Below are positions 22,071 to 32,985 of a stretch of DNA of 64,000 nt, piece by piece. The position numbers and the translations under genes are program-made. This DNA comes from Heloderma charlesbogerti. Taxonomy: Eukaryota; Chordata; Lepidosauria; Squamata; Helodermatidae. Where the stretch lies: positions 620,001 through 684,000 of the forward strand of contig JANEZZ010000793.1 in assembly GCA_026122225.1 (NCBI GenBank), read 5' to 3'. The notes beneath the pieces were generated by a model. The model made no database searches. It was given only the letters and a program-made list of their open reading frames with translations, and had not been told where the DNA came from. Positions within the stretch are counted from its first letter, which is position 1. Each line of letters begins with the position of its first letter.

Positions 22071-24706
22071 TAAAATGGACAGGCATGGGCGAATTTAATT
22101 CAGGTGACCATTATATCTACTACTGTAGGCAAGAATCCCTTAGAAGAAATGGAGTAGCACTCATAGTCAACAAAAGGGTGGGAAAAGCAGTACTGGGGTA
22201 GAATCTCAAAAACGATAGAATGATCTCAGTACGAATCCAAGGCAAACCATTCAACATCACAGTAATTCAAGTTTATGCCCCAACCACTGAGGCCAAAGAA
22301 TCTGAGGTTGATCGGTTCTATGAAGACCTACAACACCTTCTAGAACTAACACCAAAAAAGATGTCCTTTTCATCATAGGGGATTGGAATGCTAAAGTAGG
22401 AAGTCAAGAAATCACCGGGATAACAGGCAAGCATGGCCTTGGTGTACAAAATGAAGCAGGACAAAGGCTAATAGAGTTTTGCCAAGAGAACATGGTGATC
22501 ACTCTTTGATCAGCATTGGAAAAACACTCTTTTCCAACAGCACAAGAGGCGACTCTACACATGGACATCACCAGATGGTCAATATCGAAATCAGATTGAT
22601 TATGTCCTTTGCAGCCAAAGATGGAGAAGCTCTATACAGTCAGTAAAAACAAGACCTGGAGCTGACTGTGGCTCAGATCATGAGCTTCTTCTTGCAAAAT
22701 TTCGGCTGAAATTGAAGAACGTAGGGAAAACCACTAAACCATTCAGGTATGACCTAAATTATATCCCTTATGAATATACAGTGCAGGTGAGGAATAGATT
22801 TCAGGGATTAGACCTGATAGAACTATGGACGGAGGCCCGTAACATTGTTCAGGAGGCAGCAACTCAATCCATCCCAATGAAAAAGAAATGCAAGAAAGCA
22901 AAGTGGCTGTCTGATGAGGCTTTACAAGTAGCTGAGGAAAGAAGGGAAGCGAAAAGCAAGGGAGAAAAGAAAAGATATATCCAACTGAATGCAGATTTCC
23001 AGAGAATAGCAAGAAAATCAGAGATATCAAGGGAACGTTTTGTGTAAAGATGGGCATGATAAAGGACAAAGAAGGCAGGGACCTAACAGAAGCAGATGAG
23101 ATTAAGAAAAGGTGGAAAGAATACACAGAAGAACTATACAGGAAAGATCTGAATGTCCCCCATAGCCATGATAGTGCGGTCACTGAACTTGAGCCGGACA
23201 TCCTAGAGAGTGAAGTCAAGTGGGCCTTAGAAGCATTCCTAACAACAAAGCTAGTGGAGATGACAGTATTCCAGCTGAGCTATTTAAAATCCTAAAAGAT
23301 GAGGCTGTTAGAGTGCTGCACTCAATATGCCAACAATATTTGGAACACTCAACAGTGGCCACAAGACTGGAAAAGGTCAGTTTACATTCCAATTCCAAAG
23401 AAGGGCAATGCCAAAGAGTGTTCAAACTACCGCACAATTGTGCTCATTTCACATGCCAGCAAGGTGATGCTCAAAATCCTACAAGCTAGGCTTCAGCAGC
23501 ATGTGAACCGAGAACTACCTGAAGTACAAGGTGGGTTTCAAAGAGGCAGAGGAACTAGAGATCAAATCGCCAACATTCGCTGGATCATGGAGAAAGCAAG
23601 AGAATTCCAGAAAAACGTCTATTTCTGCTTCATTGACTACGCTAAAGCCTTTGATTGTGTGGATCACAACAAACTGTGGCAAATTCTGAAAGAGATGGGA
23701 GTACCAGACCACCTTACCTGTCTCCTAAGAAACCTGTATAAGGGTCAAGAAGCAACAGTAAGAACCAGACATGGAACAACCGAGTGGTTCAAAATTGGGA
23801 AAGGAGTACGACAAGGCTGTATATTGTCACCCTGCTTATTTAATTTATATGCAGAGTACATCATGAGAAATGCCGGGTTGGATGAATCAGAGGTCGGAAT
23901 TAAGATTGCTGGGAGAATTATCCACAAACCCAGATACGCAGATGATACCACCCTAATGGCAGAAAGCGAAGAGGATCTAAAGAGCCTCTTGCTGAGGGTG
24001 AAAGTGGAGAGTGCAAAAGCTGGTTTGAAACTCAACATTAAAAGAACTAAGACCATGGCATCTGGTCCCATCACTTCCTGGCATATAGAAGGGGAAGAAA
24101 TGGAAGCAGTGACAGATTTTACTTTCTTGGGCTCCAAGATCACCACAGATGGTGACTGTAGCCATGAAATTAAAAGACGCTTGCTCCTTGGGAGGAAAGC
24201 TATGGCAAACCTAGACAGCATAGTAAGAAGCAGAGACATCACCTTGCCGACAAAGGTCCGTCTAATCAAAGCTATGGTTTTCCCAGTAGTAATGTATGGC
24301 TGTGAGAGCTGGACTATAAGGAAGGCTGAGCGCCGAAGAATCGGTGCTTTCGAACTGTGGTGCTGGAGAAGACTCTTACGAGTCCCCTGGACTGCAAGGA
24401 GGTCCAATCAGCCCATCCTAAAGGAAGTCAACCCTGAGTGCTCATTGGAAGGACAGATACTGAAGCTGAAGCTCAAATATTCTGGCCACCTAATGCAAAG
24501 AGAAAACTCTCTGGAAAAGACCCTGATGCTGGGAAAGACTGAAGGCAAAAGGAGAAGGGGACGGCAGAGGGTGAGATGGCTAGACAGCATCACGGATGCA
24601 ATGAATATGAACTTGAGCACGCTCCGGGAGAGAGCGCAGGACAGGAAGGCCTGGCGTGCTATGGGCCATGGGGTCACGAAGAGTCGGGCACGACTGAACA
24701 ACAACA
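22071..24706 (+). mobile_element. 5'-truncated BovB LINE beside a CpG-island promoter, 9-bp duplication
   Basis: It starts inside the endonuclease frame (LKWTG region) and ends at GACTGAACAACAACAA. The flanks AGAGGTCTC at 22062-22070 and 24707-24715 are identical, so this is a clean target-primed insertion truncated at its 5' end. Host CpG-island sequence begins immediately after the right duplication, about 0.55 kb before the start codon of the unidentified gene. Compared with the 0.8-kb copy it lacks about 90 bases at 23012, between two AAGA-like words. Confidence 0.95.
22083..23298 (+). pseudogene. BovB endonuclease and RT N-terminal part, broken
   Basis: The frame starts without its N-terminus. 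A frameshift lies near 22360 in the CCAAAAAAGATG stretch, a stop (TTTGATCAGC) near 22507, the 90-base loss near 23012, and another frameshift near 23235 where GGGCCTTAGAAGC has lost bases. Domains visible: endonuclease (VQVYAPT-type region, SDHELL) and the RT N-terminal linker (KKCKKAKWLS). Confidence 0.88.
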
Positions 24707-24759
24707 AGAGGTCTCCATCTTCCGAAGCAGCCGCGAGAGCAACAGCGAGGGGGGCGTGA
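23299..24759 (+). pseudogene. BovB reverse transcriptase, long intact stretch
   Basis: A 486-codon open frame covering the RT core and C-terminus. Motif A FIDYAKAFD is at residues 111-119 and the active-site box YADD at 213-216, so the catalytic aspartates are present. The basic GRQRVRWLD segment is near the end. The last 15 or so codons run through the 9-bp duplication into CpG-island sequence, so the native stop is lost. It lacks an N-terminus and endonuclease and is a relic, but the RT core is well kept. Confidence 0.9.
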
Positions 24760-25255
24760 CCACCTCGTGGGCGCGCTTCCCTTTGGCTCTTTGACAGCCC
24801 CGCGTGCCATTGGACGAAGGAAGCCCAGCCTCGCGCGAGCCGAAGACAACCCCGCCCCCAGACCTCGAGCTGGCTGAGAGGCTCTCCTTCCCCCCCCCCC
24901 CCGCCGTCCCCGGCTCCGCCTCCAAGTCGGAGACTGCCTGGAGATGGGAACGCGAGGACGCCGTGCCCATTGGCCCGCCGTCTCCGGGCGCCGCGATTGG
25001 CCGGCTGGGCTGCGAGGGGGCGTGGCCCGAGCGCCGCGATTGGCCGGGCCCGAGGGGTGTGCGCGAGCGCGAGAGGGATTGGGGATGGCAGCGGCTGTTC
25101 CTGAGCGGTTGAAGCCGAGCGCTCGCGCGAGGGGGGGAGGGGGCGCGAGGGGGGCGGCGGCCAGAGGCGCTGCTGTTGCTGCCTCCGCTGAGGGAAGAGG
25201 CAGCCGCCGCCGCCGCCGCCGAAACAGCCTCCTTCGACCCCCCTCCGGCAGCACC

Positions 25256-25384
25256 ATGAACAGGGGCGGCAGCAGCAGCGCCGCGACCTGCCCCGCGTCG
25301 GTCCCCGGCGACGGCCACAGCAGCGGGCACGGCCGCAGCGAGTGTCGCCGGGTCTGTAGCAACTGCCGGAAAGTGCTGAGGCAG
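25256..25384 (+). CDS. First coding exon of an unidentified host gene
   Basis: ATG at 25256 lies in a good Kozak setting (GCACCATGA, A at -3). The 43 codons read MNRGGSSSAATC, then a Gly/Ser/His-rich stretch, then ECRRVCSNCRKVLRQ. The exon ends at CAG|GTGGGT (donor at 25385) in phase 0. The C-x2-C pair could begin a zinc-binding or cysteine motif, but 43 residues are too few to assign a family. The frame is open further upstream, so an in-frame ATG at 25085 (MAAAVPERL) could add 57 Arg/Ala/Gly-rich residues; I prefer 25256 for context and composition. No second exon was identified down to 64000, so intron 1 may exceed 38 kb. Evidence is the CpG island, start context and donor; no product is named. 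Confidence 0.6.
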
Positions 25385-25390
25385 GTGGGT
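25385..25390 (+). promoter_or_regulatory. Putative splice donor of exon 1
   Basis: CAG|GTGGGT, a moderate match to the donor consensus, placed right after the open frame and before sequence that soon loses coding character. Confidence 0.55.
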
Positions 25391-25786
25391 GCGACGGCGC
25401 TCCCCCCCCGGGGCTGTGGAGCGTGAGGGGGCGCGTCCGCTGGGGGCAGCGAGCCTGGCCGGGGGCTCACGGAGGAGCGTGGAGGGGCGCCGCCGCTTCT
25501 CCTCGGGCTCCCAGCCTTCCCCAGCCTGCTTCTCCCCGCACCCCCGTGTTTTGGACTCCAGCTCCCATCGCCCCTGAACGATACCCCTACCAGCTGGGGC
25601 TGTTGGGAGTTGTAGTCCGGTGTATGGGGGGGGCGGATTGGGCAGAGGCTGCAATGATTAGACCGTCGGGCTCCTTTGCTCCGGTCACGCCCCCCTCAGC
25701 CAACTCTTAGCAGGGGACGGGAGACTTTAATTATATATATACACATACACACATATGTATATTTTAAAAATAGCATGGAAGAGGCT

Positions 25787-26170
25787 TGTGGCACCTTCTA
25801 AAGACCAACACGTTTATTCTGGCATAAGCTTTTGTGGACTACGGTCCCCTTCTGTGGATGCAGAAATTGAATGCAATTCAGGGTGTAATCCTATTCACGT
25901 TTAGACAGAAAGAAGTCATACCGCTCCCAGCGTTCCCCGGCCAGCTATGACTTTTTTCTTTCTAAACATGTATAGGATTGCGCCCTAAATATAGAAATGC
26001 AGAAATTTCTTTCTGATCTGTTTACAGTTCTCCCCACACCCCCTCCCTGCACCATTTGTACTGTATATCAGCCTGAAACTCTCCAGAATACTCCGTGAAT
26101 CTGATGAAGTGAAAGCTAATGCCAGAATAAATTTGTCAAGTCCTTAAGGTGCCACAAGACTCTTTGCTGT
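25787..26170. mobile_element. Palindromic DNA element, split by MITE family A
   Basis: Left arm GTGGCACCTTCTAAAGACCA with TTTATTCTGGCATAAGCTTT. The right arm is the inverted equivalent (CCAGAATAAATTTGTC, CTTAAGGTGCCAC). A family-A MITE occupies 25881-25985 between the arms. Confidence 0.72.
25881..25985. mobile_element. MITE family A (copy in 25.9-kb element)
   Basis: GGGTGTAATCCTATTCACG to TAGGATTGCGCCCT, with a short central spacer. Nested inside the previous element. Confidence 0.85.
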
Positions 26171-27985
26171 TTTGGCTGCAATAGATTAACACAGCTAGCC
26201 TCTGGGGGGGGGGGGGAGTGTGTGTGTGCATGTGTGTGCACACACACGTACTGAAGCTGTATAAAAATAATATGCATGTATTACATATATGAAAGGGAGA
26301 AGCTGTATAGGAATAATACGCGTTTTTTCACACAGTATATACATACACATTATGTATATGTAATTTATTTACTTTATGTGTTGTCTTCTCTTACCTTTAC
26401 CCAAAATGTGCTCAAGGTGGCTTACTGTTGGTACCTGACCATTGAAACAAAAATAGTTTAAAGATAACCAATAAAAACAGCAGTTAATAAAATTGCATGT
26501 GGCCTACTGGATCCAGTGGCAGTAGCAAAAACTGCAGAAGATCATGTCATTAAAAAGAAATGCTGGGGGTGGGGGATAAAATATGCTTCACTTGGCATCT
26601 AAATGATGACAGGTGATAAAGTATGTGTATGTTCAGTATATCTACATGCGTGACTGCATATTATGTCTGCATGCTCGCACACACAAGTCACAAGTAAAGT
26701 TATCTTGTTATCTATAGGGATTGTTCTTAGGTTCCTGTAGATTATTCTGCAGGATTCATGAGTGTGTGAATCTTGATCTCTGCTAGTAATTCTTACACTC
26801 CAGTAAATAAATTACCTTGGCAGGCAGGGCTAGCTGAGTGTTAATGTCTAAATGCCTTTTACATTGCCATTGCTGAAAGGAAAATGATATTTACTGTGCC
26901 ACAGGTGCAAATACCAAAAAAGCAGATTCATGACTTGCATGGTTGACATTTTATCATGGTCTTTCTAAAATCTTAAGGATTACCAGTAAACATCAAATCC
27001 CATTGATTTCAGTGTGGGACACGTAGCTCTTCTTTTGAAATCATTTGAACTTGAAGATACTTAACTTTGGCTGGAATATGCTCACTGCCTTATGTGTTTG
27101 TATTAGATTTTTATATTTGTGGATCTCTGCTTCTATATTGCAGCGTTACTTACCATTTTGAATTTTTTAAGCCTGTCTTGTCACTGAAGGTTCAAGACCT
27201 TCAAAGGATTCAGAACAAATATTGCAACAAAATTCTTTGTTTGGTTTGTGCACTCTCTTTCCAAGACTCAAGTTAACAAAAACAAAAGACATAGTAGATA
27301 CAATCTGAGTCTTCTACTGCCACTTATCTACAGGGGGAGTTGGATCTATGGATATTTGAGTTTCCTGCTACTACCTTATCTGTGGCTACCAACAAATCAC
27401 CCTTTTTGGAAAAAGTCTTACTATTTCTAGAAGATGCTCTCCCCCGCACCCTTTGAATATCAAGTCATATTTTAAAGAAAAATCTTCATGATGTGTGTTT
27501 GATTTTAGTCTCTTTCTTCTCTCTCCTCCCCGCTCCTTGCTTTGTCCTCTGTCCTAATGAGAAGGTTTTGATTCAGTTCTAGGAGGTATTTGGGCTTTGG
27601 CTGTGTTTGGAACTTTTGAGGAAGAATTCTGCAGAACTGACATGTGGTACTCAGGCTTATTTCTTCCTGTATTTGTTGCCCATCAAAATATTAAACCCCT
27701 GTTCCCTGAGTAAATTTAAAGAGTGGGGCATAGTGATAGAGTTGCAGCTAAAGTCAAATTGGCTGGTTTGTCTTCCTACATACTGGATTAGATCCAGAAT
27801 TAGAGCAGTTGCTTTGAATTCTGTGGTCTACTAAGTAGGACCGAATCTGGATTCAACCCATAGTGTCCAGCCCCAAGCCTACGGAATAGAGTGGGGAATA
27901 AATGTATGTGTGGGTCAGACTGCGAGTTTGACTGGAATTGCTCCCCTCTCTTTCCCCTCCAGTTGCAAAACTGAGGGGTAGAATT
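26171..27985. other. Probable intron 1 sequence
   Basis: A poly-G run (26205-26216) next to a TG/CA microsatellite (to about 26250), then AT-rich unique sequence. No exon recognised. Confidence 0.5.
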
Positions 27986-28320
27986 CTTACTCCATTCAAG
28001 TTACATAGTGGTAACATAGTAGGGGCTGCAAGAGTTAGACTACTCAAAGTGCTGCATAAAGCCCTACATGGCTTGGTACCTGATGGAACACCTCCTCTCC
28101 TATGTTCCTGCCCATACCTTAAGGTCATCCTTGGAAGCCCTTCTTAAAGTGCTCCCTCATTCTGAGGCTCAGAAGGTACCAGCAAGAGAGAGGACTTTTT
28201 CAGTGATGGCCCCCCAGCTCTAAAATGCTTTCCCAAGAGAACTTGCCTGGGGTCCACATTGCTATCTTTTCAGTGCCTGGCTAAGACTTTCCTGTTATTC
28301 TAGGCGTTTGAAGTAGTTTA
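27986..28320 (+). mobile_element. L2-type LINE 3' part, first piece
   Basis: Translates through LHKALHGL, and a run ending near CCAAGAGAACTTGCC matches the L2 C-terminus. The AT-rich tail resumes at 28860 after two small insertions. Confidence 0.7.
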
Positions 28321-28333
28321 AAAGTCTTTTATA

Positions 28334-28422
28334 GTGCAATCCTATGCATATCTACTCAGAAGTAAGTCCCATTGAATTCAGAGGAGCTTACTCCCAGGTA
28401 AATTGGGATAGGATTGCAGCCT
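28334..28422. mobile_element. MITE family B, best copy
   Basis: AGTGCAATCCTATGCATAT at the left, GGGATAGGATTGCAGCC at the right. The interior is AGTAAGTCCCATTGAATTCA followed by GCTTACTCCCAG. About 89 bp, nearly palindromic. Confidence 0.85.
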
Positions 28423-28424
28423 TG

Positions 28425-28852
28425 GGGCGCAATCCTATGGCTGCTGGTCAGTGGCTAGATGGCCATAGGATAGGTCAGTTTCTGGGAACCGACCTCGGAG
28501 CCCGCACTCTGAGGTCAGTTCCTGGAGATCTGACCCCCACCCCATCCTGTACCACCTCGTAGGCAGCACAGATTGGCCCCACACTCCATGCTCGTAAGAG
28601 CAGTGCGGAGCGTTGAAAATGGGGCATTCTTGGGGGCAGGCCAAGGCGGGGAGGTTGGAAATGCCAGTATGATACATCCTACATGTTGTCTGGCTGCCTC
28701 TTCCCGCTCTCCGAGGTCTCGTGGTTAGACAGCCAAAATCGGCTGTCTAGCCATGAAACCTGGGCGGGGGGAGCGAAGAGGAGATCCGCTCCTCCCTCCT
28801 TGCACTGGATAGGCGGTTGCCCCCGGGCTCAGAAGCGATAGGATTGCTCCCT
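28425..28852. mobile_element. MITE family C, about 430 bp
   Basis: Starts GGGCGCAATCCTAT and ends ATAGGATTGCTCCCT. It contains a smaller palindrome around GACAGCCAAAATCGGCTGTC (28730-28750). Non-coding. It sits directly against the family-B copy. Confidence 0.7.
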
Positions 28853-28859
28853 CCAAGTA

Positions 28860-29020
28860 TTTGTAAGTATTTTAACATTTTTAGTCCCTATTATATGGTT
28901 TTACCTCTTATACCTCGTACTATATTTTATGCTGTGTTTGCATATTTATTAGTTTTATATTGTTTGTTTTATTGAGATTTCATTTATGTCTTAAATTGTA
29001 ATTTTATTAAATAAATAAAT
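28860..29020 (+). mobile_element. L2 3' tail, second piece
   Basis: AT-rich sequence ending in AATAAATAAAT, as in the L2 end at 54640. Probably continuous with 27986-28320 before the MITE insertions. Confidence 0.5.
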
Positions 29021-29108
29021 GGGCTGTAGTCCTAAATGCATTTACCTGGGAGTAAAGTTCATTGAACTCAGTGCTGCGTATTTCTGAGTAGACATGCATA
29101 TGCAAAAT
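29021..29108. mobile_element. MITE family B copy
   Basis: GGGCTGTAGTCCTAAATGCA to GAGTAGACATGCATATGC, with CTGGGAGTAAAGTTCATTGA inside. Diverged. Confidence 0.75.
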
Positions 29109-29421
29109 GTCCCCAAATTAATCAGAAACAGCACATTTTAATTAAAGTTTTAAAAAACATTTTAATAAAAGTTTTTAAACTGCAGATGGCAAGCACCATC
29201 TTAAGAGGCATTTTCTCTTTTTTTCTTCAAGCAAGAGGGAAAACCTCTTCTAAGAAAATGCCTGTTTTGGTGCACATGTGTATGATCTAACAACAACGTT
29301 TGAATTGTAGTTTAAAACAGTGTTCTCCAGAATGCACATTTATACAGGTTTAATTTATTAATTGGATTAATGATATTTGATAAAATTGCTCATACACACA
29401 CTGGATTTTAAAAACTCCAAT
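29109..29421. other. Unassigned intronic sequence
   Basis: Nothing recognised. Confidence 0.4.
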
Positions 29422-29424
29422 TTA

Positions 29425-29554
29425 GGGTGCAATCCTATGCATGTTTAGACAGAAAAAAGTCCTACCACTCCCAGCATGCCTCAGCCAGCTATGGCTGGGG
29501 CATGCTGGGAGCAGTAGGACTTTTTTCTGTCTAAAGGTGCATAGAATTGCACCC
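29425..29554. mobile_element. MITE family A, best copy, TTA on both sides
   Basis: Inverted ends of about 55 bp (GGGTGCAATCCTATGCATG, GACAGAAAAAAGTCCTAC) and a short centre. TTA at 29422-29424 and 29555-29557 could be a 3-bp duplication, as in PIF/Harbinger elements. Confidence 0.88.
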
Positions 29555-29557
29555 TTA

Positions 29558-32500
29558 GGCACATTCTTTTCTCCAAATTAATTCACCTGGAGCAGATAAT
29601 ATCACCCTTCACTTTGAGATGTTTTTATTTACACTTCAGTTACTCTTCTGATGTGTACTTTCAGGATGGCCATGGGCAAGTAACTAGCTCTCAGTCTCAG
29701 TTTTCCCATCTGTAAAATGGAGTAATAGTGACCTGCTGCATCAGGCTGTTATCAAATACAATATTGTTAAGCACATTAAAAAGGGGAAGCCCTAAATGAC
29801 GATACAGTTGTTGTAATCCACTACCTTAAGTCCTTGGAGCTGCTTTTAAATTGTCATTCCATTAATCAGCATCATGTCTCAAGAGCTAGTATGCTGCAGT
29901 AGCTAAAGTGTGGGTTTTGGAGAAGACCCTGCTTCAAATCCTTGCTCAGCCATGAAGTTCACTACTGAATCTTTTAGCAATTTAATCTTATTCTGCGGGG
30001 CTGCTTTGAAGCTGAAACACTACTCTGTGGAGGAAGGGCAAATGAAAATGTTAAATATTTTTTTAAAAAAATCAAGGAGTGGGAGAATTCTGGCTTATTA
30101 GCTGACATTAAGCCAGTTTGGACATAATGAGGAACTCTGGCTTAATACAAGCCAGAAACTAAATTCTGAAATGGTGTGCAAGGGGAGGAGCACTTGGCCC
30201 TGATGCTTGTTCCAGGCTGAAGCCTCAAGCAACCGTCCAAACCAGGCCAATGTATTCTTCTACCCTTGGGAAAAACCAAAACTTAAAGAGCCCTCTGCTA
30301 TTCTTAACAATACTAACAAGCCATCCTTCAGGAATATTCTAATCAGTTTACCTCCTTACAGAACATCTGATTAACTGAACACATTAGTTGAGGTGCCTCT
30401 TGTTTGTCCAGTGCAAATGAATTAAAACTGCTGAGCTGGACAAATGCATCAGCTTGGAGTAACTGAGGCAAATGCTGCTGTGGGGTGTGCGTGTGTGTCT
30501 TTGGCAGCCTCTTTCTAATTACATCTTTGCACCAGGGTTTTTCTTGTAAATATGAAGAAAGCATGTAAGTCAGTGAGCTCAAATATTTGTGCTCTTTGTC
30601 CCAAAGCTGGTTTTCTTTTCTTTTTTCTTCCTCTGTGGGGCAGGCCAAGTGCCAATCAAAGTTGTTTTTCAAGCCATGCAGTGAAATTGTAGAACTCCCC
30701 CCCCCCCGTTTGGCTGAGGAAAATGGGGGTGGGGGATGGCGGGGGAGTAATGCATTTCTTTTTTTAAAGTGCTATAGACTTCTGAAAACTGTGTCTTGTG
30801 CTAACAAATGTGTATGTTTGGTACGTGCATTTATTTCCCACTCTGCTTTCCTCCCCCTACTCCTTAAACTCTTGGATCATATTACACATCATACTTGATG
30901 TTTCTCTCCCTCTTGTGAGAAGTTTCATGGATATGAGAAGCATAGAGCGGTACAGTTGAACTTAACTGTTTCATGGCTGGGCCAGGTATTCCCAGTTTGG
31001 GTGAGCTTCCTCTTCAATAGAGTATTGTAGGCCATGTGTGTTTCTCGAAGGCAATATATGAAGGCTAATTGTGGTGTTGCTATGTGATCTAGACCAATCC
31101 TGGGATCCTGTCTTCTTTTTCTGTGGGAATATATATGATACAGGTTTAAACTAGTTTCACACCTGTTTATAAATGCCATGGTTCCAAACCAAGGAACCTG
31201 AAGATGTGTAGTGTGGTGCGCTACAATGAATCTGGGGATTTGTAGGGGCTGAGGTTGTTCTTATCACAGAATTCTCAGGGCTATCACAAAAAAAACTAAT
31301 TCCCAGGCATCTTTGAGGTAAATCATGACCATGAAATTGGTTCCAAAGCGGTCTAAAATGCGATGCGTAGATGCAGTCTTGCTGCTTCTAAGACTCAGAG
31401 TGAAATCCAATGTATGTTTACATTGAACTAGGTGGGACTGACTTCGGTGTAAATATTCATAGCGTTGAGCTGCATGGATACTACTAGCTAACTTTATAGT
31501 TGCATTGGCTTTGCAGCTTTTAAATACCCTGCACGTTCCTTCCCTCAGCTTCTAACTAGGTAACCTGCAGCCCATATTGGGCTTGTCAAGGTGTTGATTC
31601 TAGGCTCCTTTTTCTTCCCATTGTACCTGTGTGTTTGTCACTTCCAAAGGCCCTGACTGTCATATTTCCTTGAGATACATGGAAGATATAGGAAAATTGT
31701 ATGCATCAGTTGCAGGGGGACAGTGGCAGTCTCTAGAACAGCAGGTCAGGAGGCAACCTGGCCCACCTTGCAACTGAATGGAGCAGCTTCAGTCTGAAGC
31801 TATCTATAGCTTGTGAAGTCATTATTCATTCAATGTACGGTTATTTTCTGAGACTCTCTAAGAGCAATTTCTAGCATTGCTCTGAGCAGTAACAGTGTAG
31901 TGCAGTACAGAAAGTACCTCAAAAAAGAAGTTCTAATCATAAATAGAATTGGACTATAAATCTTTGAGACTAGATCCCTTTCAGTATAATTTTGTAAATG
32001 GGTTGGATTTTGGCACTGAGCTGGGAGTTGAACCCAAGCTTCAACAATTGGCGTGCTTGGTGACTCCAAGCAAGGGGTTTACCAAGCTGTAAAATAGCTG
32101 TAATTGTGACCTGCCTTACAGGGTTATTAGCATAGAGAAGGTGATGATATGTTTGTACCCACCCAGTGCCTTAGGGTTAAGGCAAGCTATAAATCTAACT
32201 GGTGAAATGTGTTTGTTTGCTAGGTAAAGGTAGGTTATGGAGAATGGGGTGGAGATGGGGTGACATGCCAATTCTAATAAACTAGTCTTCGGATAGAACT
32301 AAAAGTTAATTTTATTAAGGTATATTGTTGCCTTAATGGAATGTGTATGCCACCTACCATACTATTGGTACTGGTTATATGTTTAGTAATAATAACAATA
32401 GGATTGATTCCTTATGGATTTTAGCAATAGTTCTGATTCAGATGATGCTTTGAATTTCTCAGTATTTATGGATCGCTAGACAAATTACTGCTGTTCATGC

Positions 32501-32725
32501 AAACCATGGAAGGTTACGATTGCAGGCTAGATATAGGAGTGTGTTTGTGGTTGCCACATTCCAGGTGACATAATTTGCATAATATGGAAATCCTGTGCTA
32601 ATTATGCAAAGCTGTGCTGAGTTGGCATCCTGTTTTCCATGGTTTCAATATGTAATTCATCTATAACTCTACCAAGTTCCAGAAGCTGGAAAAACTATTT
32701 CACACATTGATCAGGTTCATGTGAT
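29558..32725. other. Probable intron, mostly unique
   Basis: A GT-rich tract near 30487-30500 and a poly-C run near 30698-30707. No exon or clear repeat recognised in about 3.2 kb. Confidence 0.45.
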
Positions 32726-32729
32726 TACC

Positions 32730-32985
32730 TTGGTTTGTTGTGGTTAAAGTCACAATGTGGGCACCATCCTGAACATTCAAGCTACAGCTTGTCATGTTAT
32801 CCGAAGCCAGGGACCATGGGTTAACCCTAAAACAGGCGATGGATTCTGTGAGGGTTATTTTACCCTTGCATATCCCATGGTCCCCAGGTTCAGACGAGAT
32901 GACAAGCTGCAATCACAGCTTGAATATTCAAAATGGCCACCAGCATGTGCTGCAATCCACTGTAGTTTAAATAAGCCATGGTGGG
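32730..32985. mobile_element. Foldback element, imperfect arms
   Basis: ACATTCAAGCTACAGCTTGT and GGGACCATGGGTTAACCCT on the left match, inverted, CCCATGGTCCCCAGG and AGCTTGAATATTC on the right. Both strands give similar short translations, as expected for a palindrome. Confidence 0.65.

Larger units (their letters stand above)
24716..25700 (+). promoter_or_regulatory. CpG-island promoter with repeated inverted CCAAT boxes
   Basis: About 1 kb of very GC-rich, CpG-dense sequence with no TATA box seen. Inverted CCAAT boxes (ATTGG) lie at 24809, 24969, 24996, 25039 and 25078. GC-box-like words GGGGGCGTGG(C/A)C occur at about 24748 and 25015. The five ATTGG sites within 270 bp suggest NF-Y binding. 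Transcription probably starts between about 25080 and 25200 on the plus strand; this is inferred. Activity on the minus strand cannot be excluded. Confidence 0.8.

Noticed and set aside
24580..25654. Long minus-strand frames (296 and 326 codons) through the CpG island
   Set aside because: Pro/Ala/Arg/Gly-rich, overlapping each other and running into BovB sequence; a by-product of GC-rich DNA lacking stop codons.
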